DNA of 64,000 bases from AC-49 sp963766605 (GCA_963766605.1 CAVYAT010000001.1:744001-808000), one strand, 5' to 3'; numbered from the stretch's first letter, positions 41,445-50,816 are shown. Made by a program: numbers and translations. The notes: a model not told the origin generated them from the letters alone.

Positions 41445-44264
41445 TCAATCCGTGAGGTCCCGGTCCTCCGGCGCCGCCGCATATGCGCGCGCCAGCTCGA
41501 TTCGCGATCGGACCCCGAGCTTGCGGTAGATCCGCGACAGGTTGTCCTCGACCGTCTTGCGGCTCAGGAAGACCTCGGCCGCGATCTCGGGGTTCGTGCG
41601 CCCGACCGCGGCCAGCGCGGCGATCCGCGCCTCGGTCTCCGTCAGCTCGTTGCCCGCGGTCCGCAGCCCCAGGCGCTTGATCTCGTCGCGGGCCCGCGCC
41701 TCCCAGGCCGGCGCGGGCAGGGCGGCGAAGATCCCCGCGGCGCGCAGCAGCGCTTCGCGCGCGGCGCGCTTGCGCTTGGAGCGGCGCTCGGCAATCCCGA
41801 CCGCGAACAGGGTGCGGGCGAACTCGAACGGCTCGCCGATCTCGGGATTGATCTCCATCGCAGCACGGAGGGCCGCCAGCGCGCCCTCGAGGTCGCCGCT
41901 GGCAGCCAGCAGCTGGCCACGCCCACGGGCCGCGATCATCCGCGCCCACGGGCGCCCGGTGCTCTTCGCGAGCTCCTCGACGCGGCCGACGACGTATTCG
42001 GCGCGCTCCAGCTGACCGGCCGCGATCGCCGCCTCGACCTCGTTGTTGACGACCGGGTGCAGCGCGAGCTCGCCGATCTCGAGCTCGAACAGCAGGTTGG
42101 TGGCCGGCGACAGCCACGCGGCGGCGGCGGCCGGATCGCCGGCGCACAGCTCGACGAACCCGAGCGCGCCGCGGTTGTAGAGCTCGAGCTGGCGGTCGCC
42201 GCGACGCCGCGCCGTGTCCAGTCCGTCGAGCGCGTCGCGGCGCGCGTCGTCGAGGCGGCCCATCCCGGCGTCGAGCAGCACGCCGACGACCGGCGAAGCC
42301 GCGTAGTCAGGCCCGGTCTGGGCGAGCAGCCCGCGTGAGCGGTCCGACAGGACGAGCGCGTCGTCCCAGTTGCCCGCGCGCCGCTCGACCTCGGCCAGGT
42401 GGAACAGCACACCGGCCCGACCGAGCTCGTTGCCGGCCGCCGTCAGCCGATCGAGGACGACGTTGAGCAGCGCGCGCGCCTCGTCGAGCGCGCCGCCGTA
42501 GGTCAGCGTCATGCTCGCGAGGATCATCCCGCGGGCGCCCGAGAGCATGTCGGTGGCCGTGCCGGTGTCGAGCGTGCGCTCGATCTCGATTGCGTCGCGG
42601 GTCTCGGCGACGATGCCGCCACCGCGCTGCATCTCGACGTAGCCGATCGACGCCAGCGTGAGCGTGAGCAGGGCGTCGTCGTCGATCGCGCGCGCGATCG
42701 CCTCGGCCGCGCGAGCGTGCGTGGCGGCGGCGTCGGGCCGGCCCCGGATCAGCTCGAGCGCGCCGACGCGCAGGTGCGCCCACGCCAGCAGCATCGGGCT
42801 GTCGCCCGCTTCGGCCAGCGCCTGCTCGCCGAGCCGTACCGAAGCGGCCAGGTTGCCGTCGCGTGGCGGGACCCAGCTCAGAAACGACAGCGCCTCGGCG
42901 CGCAGCGGGCCGGGCTTCAGATCTTCGATCAGCCGTTGCAGCAGCTCGCGCCCGCGCTCCGGGTCGCCGGCATGCCCGTAGTCGCCGGCGGCGGTGAGGA
43001 CGCGGCGCGCGTGACGCTCGTCGTCGGGCGGCGTGAGCCGAGCGGCGTTCTCGGCCAGCCACGCGGCGGTCGCCGTCGCGCCGCGCCGCCGGGCGCGCTC
43101 GGCGGCGTGATCGAGCTCGTCGGCGACGCCGGCGTCGGCACTCTGCACCGCGAACGCGAGGTGCATCGCGTGCTCCTCCTCGCCGACCGTGCGTGCTGCG
43201 AGCAGGGCGTGCAGCTCGCGGCGGCGTTGCGGGCCGATGTCGGCGTAGACGCCCGCGGCGAGCAGCGGATGGGCGAACGCCAGCCGCCGCCCGCGGACCT
43301 CGAGCACGCCGGCGGCGACCGCCTCGTCGATCGCGCCCTCCAGGCGCTCGTCGCGCGCGATGCCGGCGATCACCGTCGTGCGGCGGTCGAACAGGGCCGA
43401 GATGATGTCCAGCAGCCGGCGGGCGTCGTCCGACAGTTCGCGCAGCCGCTCACCGACGAGCTCCTGAAGGCTCGCCGGCACCGTCAGCGGGTCGTCGGGA
43501 CTGAACGGGCGACGGCGGCGGGCCAGCACGCGACCGAACTCGAGGCCGTAGAACGGGTTGCCGCCCGAGCTTGCGTGGATTCGCAGCAGGACCGGTCGCG
43601 GGAACGACGTGTCCAGCCGCTGCTGGAGCAGGCGGTGAAACGCGCCGATGCGCAGCGGACCGACGGCGACACGCTGGATCCGTGCCGCAGGCAACGCGCG
43701 ATCGAGGTTCAGCGGCGCCTCGTCGTCGCCGGCGCCGCGGCGCGCCAGCAGCAGTCGCGTCGGCTCGTCGCCCAGTCGCCGCACGACGAACTCGAGCACC
43801 GAGCGTGACGGCTCATCAAGCCACTGCACGTCGTCGACCGCCACGAGCACCGGGGCGGTGGCGCCGAGCTCGTGCAGCACGGCCAGGACCGCGCCGCCGA
43901 TCGCGCGTTCGTCGGGCGGCGGCCCGTCGGCCTCTTCAAGCAGCAACGCCACCTCGAGCGCGTGGCGCTGCGGGGCGGGCAACGCCGGCAGCGCGTCGTC
44001 GAGCACGCCGTCGAGCAGGTCGGCGACGCCGGCGAACGACAGCTGCGACTCGGCCATCGCCGGCGCACAGCTCAGCACCCGCTGCCCCTCGCGGGCGGCC
44101 AGCGCGACGCCGTGGCGCCACAGGGTCGTCTTGCCTACGCCCGCATCGCCTTCGATCACGAGCGCCCCCGTCGGCGCGTCGCGCGTCAGAAACTCGCGCA
44201 GGATCGCCTGTTCTCGATCGCGCCCCACCACGTCGTCTGACGACGCCTGCAACACGCCGCCCAT
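41445..44264 (-). CDS. LuxR-family transcriptional activator with AAA-type ATPase and TPR region
   Basis: The 939-residue regulator of the LAL/MalT type has a P-loop GDAGVGKTTLWR near residue 39, Walker B LVAVDDVQWLDE near 150, a long helical repeat region (about residues 330-860) and a C-terminal LuxR helix-turn-helix LTETEARIAALAAVGRTNPE with FLSRKTVEDNLSRIYRKLG. It should bind ATP and a small inducer, then activate genes, most likely the divergent MFS exporter. ATG 44264 is used; GTG 44255 lies 7 nt after CACAAT and is an alternative. The frame can be extended to 44438 but only through the promoter. Confidence 0.93.
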   Translation of the reverse strand: MGGVLQASSDDVVGRDREQAILREFLTRDAPTGALVIEGDAGVGKTTLWRHGVALAAREGQRVLSCAPAMAESQLSFAGVADLLDGVLDDALPALPAPQRHALEVALLLEEADGPPPDERAIGGAVLAVLHELGATAPVLVAVDDVQWLDEPSRSVLEFVVRRLGDEPTRLLLARRGAGDDEAPLNLDRALPAARIQRVAVGPLRIGAFHRLLQQRLDTSFPRPVLLRIHASSGGNPFYGLEFGRVLARRRRPFSPDDPLTVPASLQELVGERLRELSDDARRLLDIISALFDRRTTVIAGIARDERLEGAIDEAVAAGVLEVRGRRLAFAHPLLAAGVYADIGPQRRRELHALLAARTVGEEEHAMHLAFAVQSADAGVADELDHAAERARRRGATATAAWLAENAARLTPPDDERHARRVLTAAGDYGHAGDPERGRELLQRLIEDLKPGPLRAEALSFLSWVPPRDGNLAASVRLGEQALAEAGDSPMLLAWAHLRVGALELIRGRPDAAATHARAAEAIARAIDDDALLTLTLASIGYVEMQRGGGIVAETRDAIEIERTLDTGTATDMLSGARGMILASMTLTYGGALDEARALLNVVLDRLTAAGNELGRAGVLFHLAEVERRAGNWDDALVLSDRSRGLLAQTGPDYAASPVVGVLLDAGMGRLDDARRDALDGLDTARRRGDRQLELYNRGALGFVELCAGDPAAAAAWLSPATNLLFELEIGELALHPVVNNEVEAAIAAGQLERAEYVVGRVEELAKSTGRPWARMIAARGRGQLLAASGDLEGALAALRAAMEINPEIGEPFEFARTLFAVGIAERRSKRKRAAREALLRAAGIFAALPAPAWEARARDEIKRLGLRTAGNELTETEARIAALAAVGRTNPEIAAEVFLSRKTVEDNLSRIYRKLGVRSRIELARAYAAAPEDRDLTD

Positions 44265-44334
44265 TGTGCCGGGCCGCGGATCGCCGGGAGGTCCCCGATT
44301 GATGGCCGGGCTGTCGGATCGGACACTCGATGCC

Positions 44335-45750
44335 ATGACCAAGCCCCAACGCCAGACCCTCCTCGTCGCCTGTCTCGCGACCGCCATGCTGATGCTCGAC
44401 GTGTCGGTCGTGAACACGGCCGTCGGGCACATCGGCACCGACCTGAAGGTCGGTGTCGGCCCGCTGAAGTGGGTCGTCGACGCCTACACGCTGACGCTCG
44501 CGACGACCGTTCTGACGATCGGCTCGCTCGCCGATCGTCTCGGCCGCCGCGCCGTGTTCGTCGCCGGCCTCGCTGTGTTCACCCTCGCCTCGATGGCCTG
44601 TGCACTGGCCCCGTCGATCGGCGCGCTGCAGGGCGCGCGCGCCGTCCAGGGCCTTGGCGCGTCGGCGCTGTTCGCCTCGTCGCTCGCGCTGATCGCCGAC
44701 GCGGTCCCGAGCGGCCCGCGGCGCGACACCGCGATGGCCGCCTACGGCGCGACGATCGGCGCCGCGTTCGCGATCGGCCCGCTGGTCGGCGGCGTGCTGA
44801 CCAGCGGCCTCGGCTGGCGCTGGATCTTCGTCGTCAACCTCCCGACCGGGATCGGCGCCCTGGCCGTCACGCTACGCGGCGTCCGCGAGTCGCGAGCCTC
44901 GCAGCCGCGGCGGCTCGACATCCCCGGACAGCTCGCGCTGGTCGCGGGCCTGTTCCTGCTCGTCAACACGCTGCTGCACGCAAACGCCGACGGGTGGGGC
45001 AGCGCGCAGACAGTCACCGGGCTCGGCGGCGCGGCCGTGATGCTGTGCGCGTTCGTCGCGATAGAGCGGCGGGTGCGCGCGCCGATGCTCCCGCTGCGGC
45101 TGTTTCGCACATCGGCGTTCACCGGCGTCCAGGTCAGCACGTTCGTGATCTCGGCGACGTACTTCGCCGCCTACTTCTACGCGACGCTATACCTGCAGGG
45201 CGTGCTCGGCCTGTCGGCGATCTCGACCGGGCTCGTGTACCTGCCGGCCACGCTCGTGATGTTCGTCGTTTCGGCGGCGAGCGCGCAGATCGGTGCGCGC
45301 GTGGCGCCACGGGTGATGATCGGCGGCGGCCTCGCCCTGGTCGCCGCCGGGATGGCGCTGATGCTCGACATGGGCACGAACTCGTCGTGGCAGGCCATCG
45401 AGCCGGGACTGATTCTGACCGCGATCGGGACCGGGATGTTCAACCCGGCGGTCAGCGCCGTCGCGGTGAGCTCGGCGCCGGTGACGATGAGCGGCCTGGC
45501 CGCCGGCGTCTACGACACGTCGCGTCACACCGGCATCGCGGTCGGCATCGCGGCGCTTGGCGCCCTGTTGCCCAGCGCCGCGGTCGCCCGCCACAGCGCG
45601 AGCTTCGTCGACGGCATGCACCACGTGCTCCTGGCCGGGGCCGCCGTGGCCCTCGCCGGCGCGATCGCCGCGCTGGCGCTGATCGTCGGCGCCGGCGCCG
45701 GACGCCCGGTGCTCGACCCGGCGCCGCTGCCCGATGGGGTCGCGGCCTGA
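44335..45750 (+). CDS. MFS transporter, DHA2/EmrB-type drug exporter
   Basis: The 471-residue transporter has 14 predicted helices, the EmrB/QacA start LDVSVVNTAVGHIGTDL, GSLADRLGRRAVF (motif A), and GPLVGGVLTSGLGWRWIFVVNLPTG (motif C). Drug/proton antiport is likely. ATG 44335 follows a GACACT box by 7 nt, with TTGATG 16 bp further upstream. It lies divergent from a LAL regulator, which probably controls it. Confidence 0.93.
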   Translation: MTKPQRQTLLVACLATAMLMLDVSVVNTAVGHIGTDLKVGVGPLKWVVDAYTLTLATTVLTIGSLADRLGRRAVFVAGLAVFTLASMACALAPSIGALQGARAVQGLGASALFASSLALIADAVPSGPRRDTAMAAYGATIGAAFAIGPLVGGVLTSGLGWRWIFVVNLPTGIGALAVTLRGVRESRASQPRRLDIPGQLALVAGLFLLVNTLLHANADGWGSAQTVTGLGGAAVMLCAFVAIERRVRAPMLPLRLFRTSAFTGVQVSTFVISATYFAAYFYATLYLQGVLGLSAISTGLVYLPATLVMFVVSAASAQIGARVAPRVMIGGGLALVAAGMALMLDMGTNSSWQAIEPGLILTAIGTGMFNPAVSAVAVSSAPVTMSGLAAGVYDTSRHTGIAVGIAALGALLPSAAVARHSASFVDGMHHVLLAGAAVALAGAIAALALIVGAGAGRPVLDPAPLPDGVAA

Positions 45751-45781
45751 GAACTGACAACACGACACAAGGAGACATGAG

Positions 45782-46654
45782 ATGACCGATACGACAATCG
45801 GACGAAACGACGACCTGCGCAATCACCTCCACGCGATGTGGTCGGCCGTGGCACCGGGATGGGCGGCCCACGCCGACTTCATCGACGACCGTGGCGCGGA
45901 GGTGACGGAGGCGATGCTGTTCATCGCGGCGCCGCAGCCCGGCGAGCGCGTGCTCGAGCTCGCGTGCGGGCCTGGCGGCCCCGGCTTCGCCGCCGCGCCG
46001 CTCGTCGCTCCCGGGGGCGCGGTCGTCGTCTCCGACGTCAGCGCCGAGATGACGAGTACCGCCGCGGCTCGCGCCCGCGAGCGCGGGCTGGACTCGGTGT
46101 CCGGCCGGGTGCTCGATCTCGAGGAGATCGACGAGTCCGACGCGTCGTTTGACGTCGTGCTGTGTCGCGAGGGGTTGATGCTGGTCGCCGACCCCGCGCG
46201 AGCGGCCGCCGAGATCCGCCGCGTGCTGGCGCCGGGTGGTCGGGTCGTGCTCACGGTCTGGGGTTCGCGTGAGCGCAACCCATGGCTCGGCGTCGTATTC
46301 GACGTCGTCAGCGCCCAGCTCGGGATGCCGGTGCCCCCGCCCGGGCTGCCGCACCCGTTCTCGCTGCACGACTCCGGCCGGCTCGCCGCGCTGCTGAGCG
46401 ACGCCGGCCTGTCGGGCGTCGCTGTCACCGAGCTGTCGACGCCCTACCGGGCCGCGTCGGTCGACGAGTGGTGGGAGCGGACCGCGGCACTGGCCGGGCC
46501 GTTGAGCGCGATGCTCGCCGCGTTGCCCGACGCCGACGCCAGGACGCTGCGTGACCGCGCAGCGGCTGCGATCGCTCCGTACACCGGACCGGCCGGGCTC
46601 GTGATCCCCGGCGTCAGCCTGCTGGCGACCGGCTGCGTCGAGGAACCGACCTAG
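45782..46654 (+). CDS. SAM-dependent methyltransferase
   Basis: The 290-residue protein has the class I core VLELACGPGGPGFAAAPLV near residue 58 (SAM site), then VVSDVSAEMTSTAAARARE, FDVVLCREGLMLVADPARA and GGRVVLTVWGS. The target is unknown. AAGGAGA lies about 8 nt before ATG 45782. It follows the MFS exporter by 31 nt on the same strand, so it may modify the exported compound. Confidence 0.92.
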   Translation: MTDTTIGRNDDLRNHLHAMWSAVAPGWAAHADFIDDRGAEVTEAMLFIAAPQPGERVLELACGPGGPGFAAAPLVAPGGAVVVSDVSAEMTSTAAARARERGLDSVSGRVLDLEEIDESDASFDVVLCREGLMLVADPARAAAEIRRVLAPGGRVVLTVWGSRERNPWLGVVFDVVSAQLGMPVPPPGLPHPFSLHDSGRLAALLSDAGLSGVAVTELSTPYRAASVDEWWERTAALAGPLSAMLAALPDADARTLRDRAAAAIAPYTGPAGLVIPGVSLLATGCVEEPT

Positions 46655-46658
46655 CCGG

Positions 46659-47762
46659 GTGTTGCAGCGGCGCGGCGGTTGGCGTTGGTGCCGACCGGGA
46701 AAGCACGAGCCTGTTTCAGACGTTCTCGACGCCCTCCGCCAGGCCTGGCCCCCGTTCGTGCTCGTCGCCGGGCTGTTGCTCGTCGGCGCCGCGGCGGGCG
46801 CCGACGGGCTGTTCGCGGCGGCGGGTGCCCGGATCGAGCGCCTGCCCGGGGGCGGGGTGGCGCTGCTGGGCGCCTGCCTCGCCCTCGTCGCCGTCACGAC
46901 GGCGTTCCTCAACCTCGATACCGCGGTCGTGTTCCTCACGCCGGTGCTCGTCCATGTCGCTCGGCGCCGCGGGCTGGCCGTCGTGCCGTTCCTCTACGGC
47001 TGCGTGCTGATGGCCAACGCCTCGTCGCTGTTCCTGCCCGGATCCAACCTGACGAACCTGCTCGTGCTCGATGGCGAGCACATCAGCGGCTGGACGTTCT
47101 TCGCCCGGATGGCGCCGATGGCGTTCACCGCGACGATCGTGACCGCGACCGGGATCGTGCTCCTACACCGCCGTGCCCTCGCCGGCGCCGGCCCGGCGGT
47201 CACCGAGGAGGCCCGGCTGCGCGGGGCGGTCGGCCTGCTCGCCGCGACCGCCACGGCCGTCGTCCTGCTGGCGACGCGACGGCCGGCGCTGGCGGTGCTG
47301 GCGATCGGGCTGCTCGCTGCCGCGGTCCAGATCGGCCGCGGCCGGCTGACGGCGGCGCAGGCGTGGCGCGCCGTCAACCCGCCGGTCGTCGGCGCCCTGC
47401 TCGCGGTCGCGGTCGCCCTGGGGACGCTCGCCCGCGCCTGGAGCGGACCGGCACACCTGATCGCCGGCGCGAGCCCCGCGGGCACGACGGCGATCGCGTC
47501 GCTCGCGTCGATCCTGCTCAACAACCTGCCGGCCACGGTCCTGCTGACCGCCCACCCGGTCGCCCATCAGCGCGCGTTGCTGCTCGGCGTCAACGTCGGG
47601 CCGAACATCGCCGTCACCGGCTCGCTCGCCGTGTTTCTCTGGGCACAGGCCGCCCGCGGGGCCGGCTGCCGCGTCAGCGCGCGGCGCTACACCGCGCTCG
47701 GCGCGCCGCTGGCCGTCGCCGCGATCGCGGCGGCGCTCGCGGTCGGGCTCATCGGGTCGTGA
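46659..47762 (+). CDS. ArsB/NhaD-type anion or arsenite permease
   Basis: The 367-residue membrane protein has about ten helices and the ion-transporter core with TAFLNLDTAVVFLTPVL and LMANASSLFLPGSNLTNLLV, matching ArsB/NhaD family signatures (DTTAV...SLLLPVSNLTNLL). The C-terminal half has SILLNNLPATVLLTAHPV. Arsenite, Na+/H+ or carboxylate transport are all possible; no ars genes are nearby. The first codon is weak: GTG 46659 lies 4 nt after the upstream stop. The 3' end overlaps the convergent kinase gene by 14 nt. Confidence 0.87.
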   Translation: MLQRRGGWRWCRPGKHEPVSDVLDALRQAWPPFVLVAGLLLVGAAAGADGLFAAAGARIERLPGGGVALLGACLALVAVTTAFLNLDTAVVFLTPVLVHVARRRGLAVVPFLYGCVLMANASSLFLPGSNLTNLLVLDGEHISGWTFFARMAPMAFTATIVTATGIVLLHRRALAGAGPAVTEEARLRGAVGLLAATATAVVLLATRRPALAVLAIGLLAAAVQIGRGRLTAAQAWRAVNPPVVGALLAVAVALGTLARAWSGPAHLIAGASPAGTTAIASLASILLNNLPATVLLTAHPVAHQRALLLGVNVGPNIAVTGSLAVFLWAQAARGAGCRVSARRYTALGAPLAVAAIAAALAVGLIGS

Positions 47763-49128
47763 CCCACGCGGCCTCGGCCTTGCCGAGCTCGGTTTCGGCC
47801 TCGGCGTCGTACATCCACTCGCGGGCGATGCGAAACCAGTTGGCGCGGGCGTGGAGCTGGCCGAGCACCGCGAGCGTCAGCGTCTCCAGCCGGCGGCCGA
47901 AGAGATGGTCGCGCGGCAGCGTCTCGTTGCGCATCGCGCCCCAGTGACGCGAGCGCGGGTCGCTCATCTGGATCGTCACGTCGGTGGCGATCTCGGGCGT
48001 CAGCTCGATCTCCTCGTCGCGCGTGTACCACCACGTGATGTCGTCGAACATGCCGAGGATCTGCTCCTCGTTCCACGAGCCGGGGTCGCCGATGAAGCCG
48101 TGGGCGTGCATGTGGGCGATCAGGTCGTCGCTGCGGCGCTCGACCCCGAGCCGCTGGCTCTCGAGCTCTACCTGCGCGGCCTCGGCGCTGATGCGCTTGA
48201 ACAGCCCGAAGTCCAGGAACGCCATGCGCCCGTCGTCGAGCAGCATGCAGTTGCCCGGATGCGGATCGCCCGAGAACTCGTGCAGGCGGTACATGCAGCC
48301 GAAGTAGAAGCGGAAGATGATCTCGCCGAGGCGGTTGCGCTCGGCCTCCGGGAGCTGCTTCATCTCCTCGAAGCCGCGGCCGTGGACGAGCTCGGTGACG
48401 ATCACCTTCTCGCGCGACAGCGACGTGACCACGTCGGGGATGACGATGAACGGATGGCCGCGGAACTGGCGCGCCAGCGCCCGCTGGTTGGCCGCCTCGA
48501 GCTCGTAGTCGAGCTCCTCATCGATGCGCTCGCGGATCTCATCGCCGATCTCCTTGGCGTCGAGTCCCGGGGCGACGCGCTTCATCAGGCGCAGGATCAT
48601 CCCGAGGTTCTTCATGTCGGCCCGCACCGCACCGGCGACGCCCGGGTATTGGACCTTGACCGCCACGGCACGGCCGTCGTCCATGCGGGCCTTGTACACC
48701 TGGCCGATCGAAGCGGCCGCGATCGGCACCGGGTCGAACGTCTCGAAGATCTCGTCGATCGGGTCGTCGAGCTCGGCCTCGATGACCTTCTTCATCTGGG
48801 CCCATGACACCTTCGGCGCCGAGTCGCGCAGCTGGGCCAGCGTCGCCTGGAACTCCTCGCGGTACTGCTCGTCGACGAGCCCGACGTCGAGGAACGACAT
48901 CACCTGGCCGAGCTTCATCGCCGCGCCCTTCATCGTCCCCAGCGCGGCGACGATCTGCTGGGCGGTCTCGAGCTGCCGGCGCGACATCGCCGCGTGGGAG
49001 TCCTCCTCGTTGCGGGCGATGTTCGCCGCGCGGGTCCCGAGCTGACGCGCCGCGGTACCCGCCGCGAGGCGCCCGACGCGCGACGTCCGCGCCAGCCGCG
49101 AGGTCGGGATCCTGTCGTCCTTGCTCAC
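47749..49128 (-). CDS. ABC1/AarF-type protein kinase-like
   Basis: The 459-residue protein has the ABC1 kinase-like fold with KGAAMKLGQVMSFLD (KxGQ motif, near residue 70), AAASIGQVYKARM (the A-rich nucleotide loop), ELDYELEAANQRALARQF and GDPHPGNCMLLDDGRMAFLDFGLF, so the atypical kinase signatures are intact. UbiB/ABC1 proteins support quinone or isoprenoid lipid handling. GTG 49128 overlaps the stop of the MBL gene (GTGA). Confidence 0.93.
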   Translation of the reverse strand: MSKDDRIPTSRLARTSRVGRLAAGTAARQLGTRAANIARNEEDSHAAMSRRQLETAQQIVAALGTMKGAAMKLGQVMSFLDVGLVDEQYREEFQATLAQLRDSAPKVSWAQMKKVIEAELDDPIDEIFETFDPVPIAAASIGQVYKARMDDGRAVAVKVQYPGVAGAVRADMKNLGMILRLMKRVAPGLDAKEIGDEIRERIDEELDYELEAANQRALARQFRGHPFIVIPDVVTSLSREKVIVTELVHGRGFEEMKQLPEAERNRLGEIIFRFYFGCMYRLHEFSGDPHPGNCMLLDDGRMAFLDFGLFKRISAEAAQVELESQRLGVERRSDDLIAHMHAHGFIGDPGSWNEEQILGMFDDITWWYTRDEEIELTPEIATDVTIQMSDPRSRHWGAMRNETLPRDHLFGRRLETLTLAVLGQLHARANWFRIAREWMYDAEAETELGKAEAAWVTTR

Positions 49129-49868
49129 CCGGTGGGGCGCGTGACCCGTGACCCGGGGACGATGTCGTCGGACCCGTCGGGCCAGCGAACCCACGCCTTG
49201 TGTCCGCCGTCGTAGTCGTCACCGAGCAGCACCAGCGTCGCCGGCTCGTCGCCCACGCGGCACGGCTCTTCGCCCTCGGGATCGAGGCCGCGCCAGACGC
49301 GGATGAACGAATTGGTCTCCCACTCCTCGCCGACCGTCGTCGGGTCGGTGTGGCCGGGACGGATGACGGTCTCGGGCGGAAGCGCCATCAGCGTGTCCAT
49401 GATCGACGAGCGCAGATCCTCGTAGGTCGTGTGGCCGGGCGCGCGCACGCCGCCAACCGAGTTGCGAAACAGGGTGTCGCCGGTGAAGACGTTGCCCTGG
49501 ACGAGCAGCGACAGCATCCCGCCGGTATGGCCGGGCGTGTGCAGCGGCGTCACCTCCAGGTCCCCGACCGTGACGGTCTCGCCCGGCGTCATCGTGCCGG
49601 TCGTGCCGGGGACCATCGGCTGCTCGTCGGGGTGGATCAGGACCACGAGATCCGGCCAGCGCGAGGTCAGCTGCCCGAGCTCCATGACGTGGTCGCCGTG
49701 GTGGTGGGTGAGCAGCACATGGGTCGGCGTGATCCCGTGCTCGTCGGCCGCGGCGATCAGCGGCGCGACCGGCCCGCCGGCGTCGACAAAGAACCCGGCG
49801 CCCCCTTCCTCGCCGACCAGATAGGTGTTCGACAGGAAGTCCGGGTGCATCGAGCGCTCGAGAACCAT
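49125..49868 (-). CDS. Metallo-beta-lactamase-fold hydrolase
   Basis: The 247-residue enzyme has the MBL metal site THHHGDHVMEL near residue 60 (HxHxDH as HHGDH), THTPGHTGGML-type second site (PLHTPGHTGG), GDTLFRN and RPGHTDPT near residue 170, as in glyoxalase II/hydroxyacylglutathione-like hydrolases. It ends in a small extra domain with EPCRVGDEPATLVLLGDDYD. ATG 49868 is fixed by CAATCT 7 nt upstream; an ATG at 49889 would cover the shared promoter. It is divergent from a glyoxalase I-like gene, a natural partner. Confidence 0.93.
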   Translation of the reverse strand: MVLERSMHPDFLSNTYLVGEEGGAGFFVDAGGPVAPLIAAADEHGITPTHVLLTHHHGDHVMELGQLTSRWPDLVVLIHPDEQPMVPGTTGTMTPGETVTVGDLEVTPLHTPGHTGGMLSLLVQGNVFTGDTLFRNSVGGVRAPGHTTYEDLRSSIMDTLMALPPETVIRPGHTDPTTVGEEWETNSFIRVWRGLDPEGEEPCRVGDEPATLVLLGDDYDGGHKAWVRWPDGSDDIVPGSRVTRPTG

Positions 49869-49874
49869 GGTGGG

Positions 49875-49881
49875 TAGATTG
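49875..49881. promoter_or_regulatory. Single symmetrical -10 box for two divergent genes
   Basis: TAGATTG reads TAGATT on plus (49875-49880), followed by 7 nt and ATG 49888, and CAATCT on minus (49881-49876), followed by 7 nt and ATG 49868. Both genes appear to share one box, shifted by a single base, with both start codons 7 nt away. Confidence 0.6.
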
Positions 49882-49887
49882 ACAGCC

Positions 49888-50268
49888 ATGCCCTCGCTCA
49901 TCCACACCTGCTACCGAATCGGCGACATCGACCGCTCCGTGAAGTTCTATGAGGCGCTCGGCTTCGAGGAGCTCGGCCGGATCCCGATCCGCGACGAGGC
50001 GATCAACGTCTTCATGGGTCTGCCGGGCGACGGCCCCCGGCTCGAGCTGACGTACAACCACGGCGTCGACTCCTACGAGATGGGCACCGGCTACAACCAC
50101 ATCGCGCTGACCGAGGAGAACCTCGACGAGACGCTGACCAGGCTCGGCGAGCACGGCATCGAGCCCGAGAAGCCCCCCTACCGGATCGGCGGCGAGAACG
50201 GCACGCTGATCTGCTTCGTCCGCGACCCGGATGGTTACCGCATCGAGCTCATCGAGCGCCCGGGCTGA
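49888..50268 (+). CDS. Glyoxalase I-like lactoylglutathione lyase family protein
   Basis: The 126-residue VOC-fold protein has TCYRIGDIDRSVKFYEALGF, the metal-site Glu region PRLELTYNHGVD, GTGYNHIALT and DPDGYRIELIERP, covering the two-module glyoxalase fold. It most likely isomerises the hemithioacetal of methylglyoxal with a thiol such as mycothiol. ATG 49888 follows TAGATT by 7 nt. Pairing with an MBL hydrolase gives a complete aldehyde-detoxifying couple. Confidence 0.93.
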   Translation: MPSLIHTCYRIGDIDRSVKFYEALGFEELGRIPIRDEAINVFMGLPGDGPRLELTYNHGVDSYEMGTGYNHIALTEENLDETLTRLGEHGIEPEKPPYRIGGENGTLICFVRDPDGYRIELIERPG

Positions 50269-50338
50269 CCCCGGCACACCCGAGCGCGAGTCGGCGTTCG
50301 AGTACGGTCAGGTTCCGTGGGCCAACCGAGGAAGAGCC

Positions 50339-50413
50339 ATGAGTGACCAGAACGTCAAGTTCGTCAGGGGTGTCTACGGGCATTCGGTCGAGGCGATGTG
50401 CCCGGGTGACTGA
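50339..50413 (+). pseudogene. N-terminal remnant of a SnoaL-like protein, 24 codons
   Basis: ATG 50339, with GAGGAAGAG as ribosome site, opens 24 codons starting MSDQNVKFVRGVYGH, the typical N-terminus of actinobacterial SnoaL-like proteins (MSxxNVxxVRxxY). The frame stops at TGA, which overlaps the ATG of the next SnoaL-like gene (TGATG). It is either a decayed gene copy or a short leader peptide; its typical N-terminal residues without a body favour decay. Confidence 0.55.
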
Positions 50414-50808
50414 TGCGTCCGTTCCGCGCCGCCGTCGAAGCCGAGGACATCGAGGCCGCCGTCGCGTGTCTCGCGCCCGACGTCGAGTTCTTCTCGCCGT
50501 TCGCCTTTCGCCCGTTCACCGGCCACGAGTCGGTGAGCGGGGTGCTGCGGGCGGTCTTCGAGACGTTTGAGGACTTCCGCTACACCGACGAGCTCTCAGG
50601 GCCCGATGGCGCCGGCGTGCTGGTGTTCCGAGCCCGGGTGGGCGAGACCCAGCTCGAGGGCATCGACCTCGTGCGCTCCGCCCGGGAGGACGGGCTGATC
50701 GAGGAGTTCACCGTGATGGTGCGCCCGGCCAACGGGCTGATGGCCCTCGGCGAGGCGATGGGGCCCAAGGTGGCGGCGCTGCAGAAGGGCCCGGCGCCGG
50801 CGCGTTGA
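50413..50808 (+). CDS. SnoaL-like / NTF2-fold protein
   Basis: The 131-residue protein has the cone-shaped NTF2 fold: RAAVEAEDIEAAVACLAPDVEFFSPF, GHESVSGVLRAVFETFEDFRY and LEGIDLVRSAREDGLIEEFTVMVRP. Members bind small lipids or act as isomerases. ATG 50413 overlaps the stop of the short frame before it. Confidence 0.85.
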   Translation: MRPFRAAVEAEDIEAAVACLAPDVEFFSPFAFRPFTGHESVSGVLRAVFETFEDFRYTDELSGPDGAGVLVFRARVGETQLEGIDLVRSAREDGLIEEFTVMVRPANGLMALGEAMGPKVAALQKGPAPAR

Positions 50809-50816
50809 GTGTTGCG

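Noticed and set aside
47749..47762. Overlap of the permease and kinase genes as an error
   Set aside because: Convergent 3' overlaps of 4-65 nt are frequent in this window (8918-8982, 19576-19598, 37604-37607, 39332-39335, 52389-52396).
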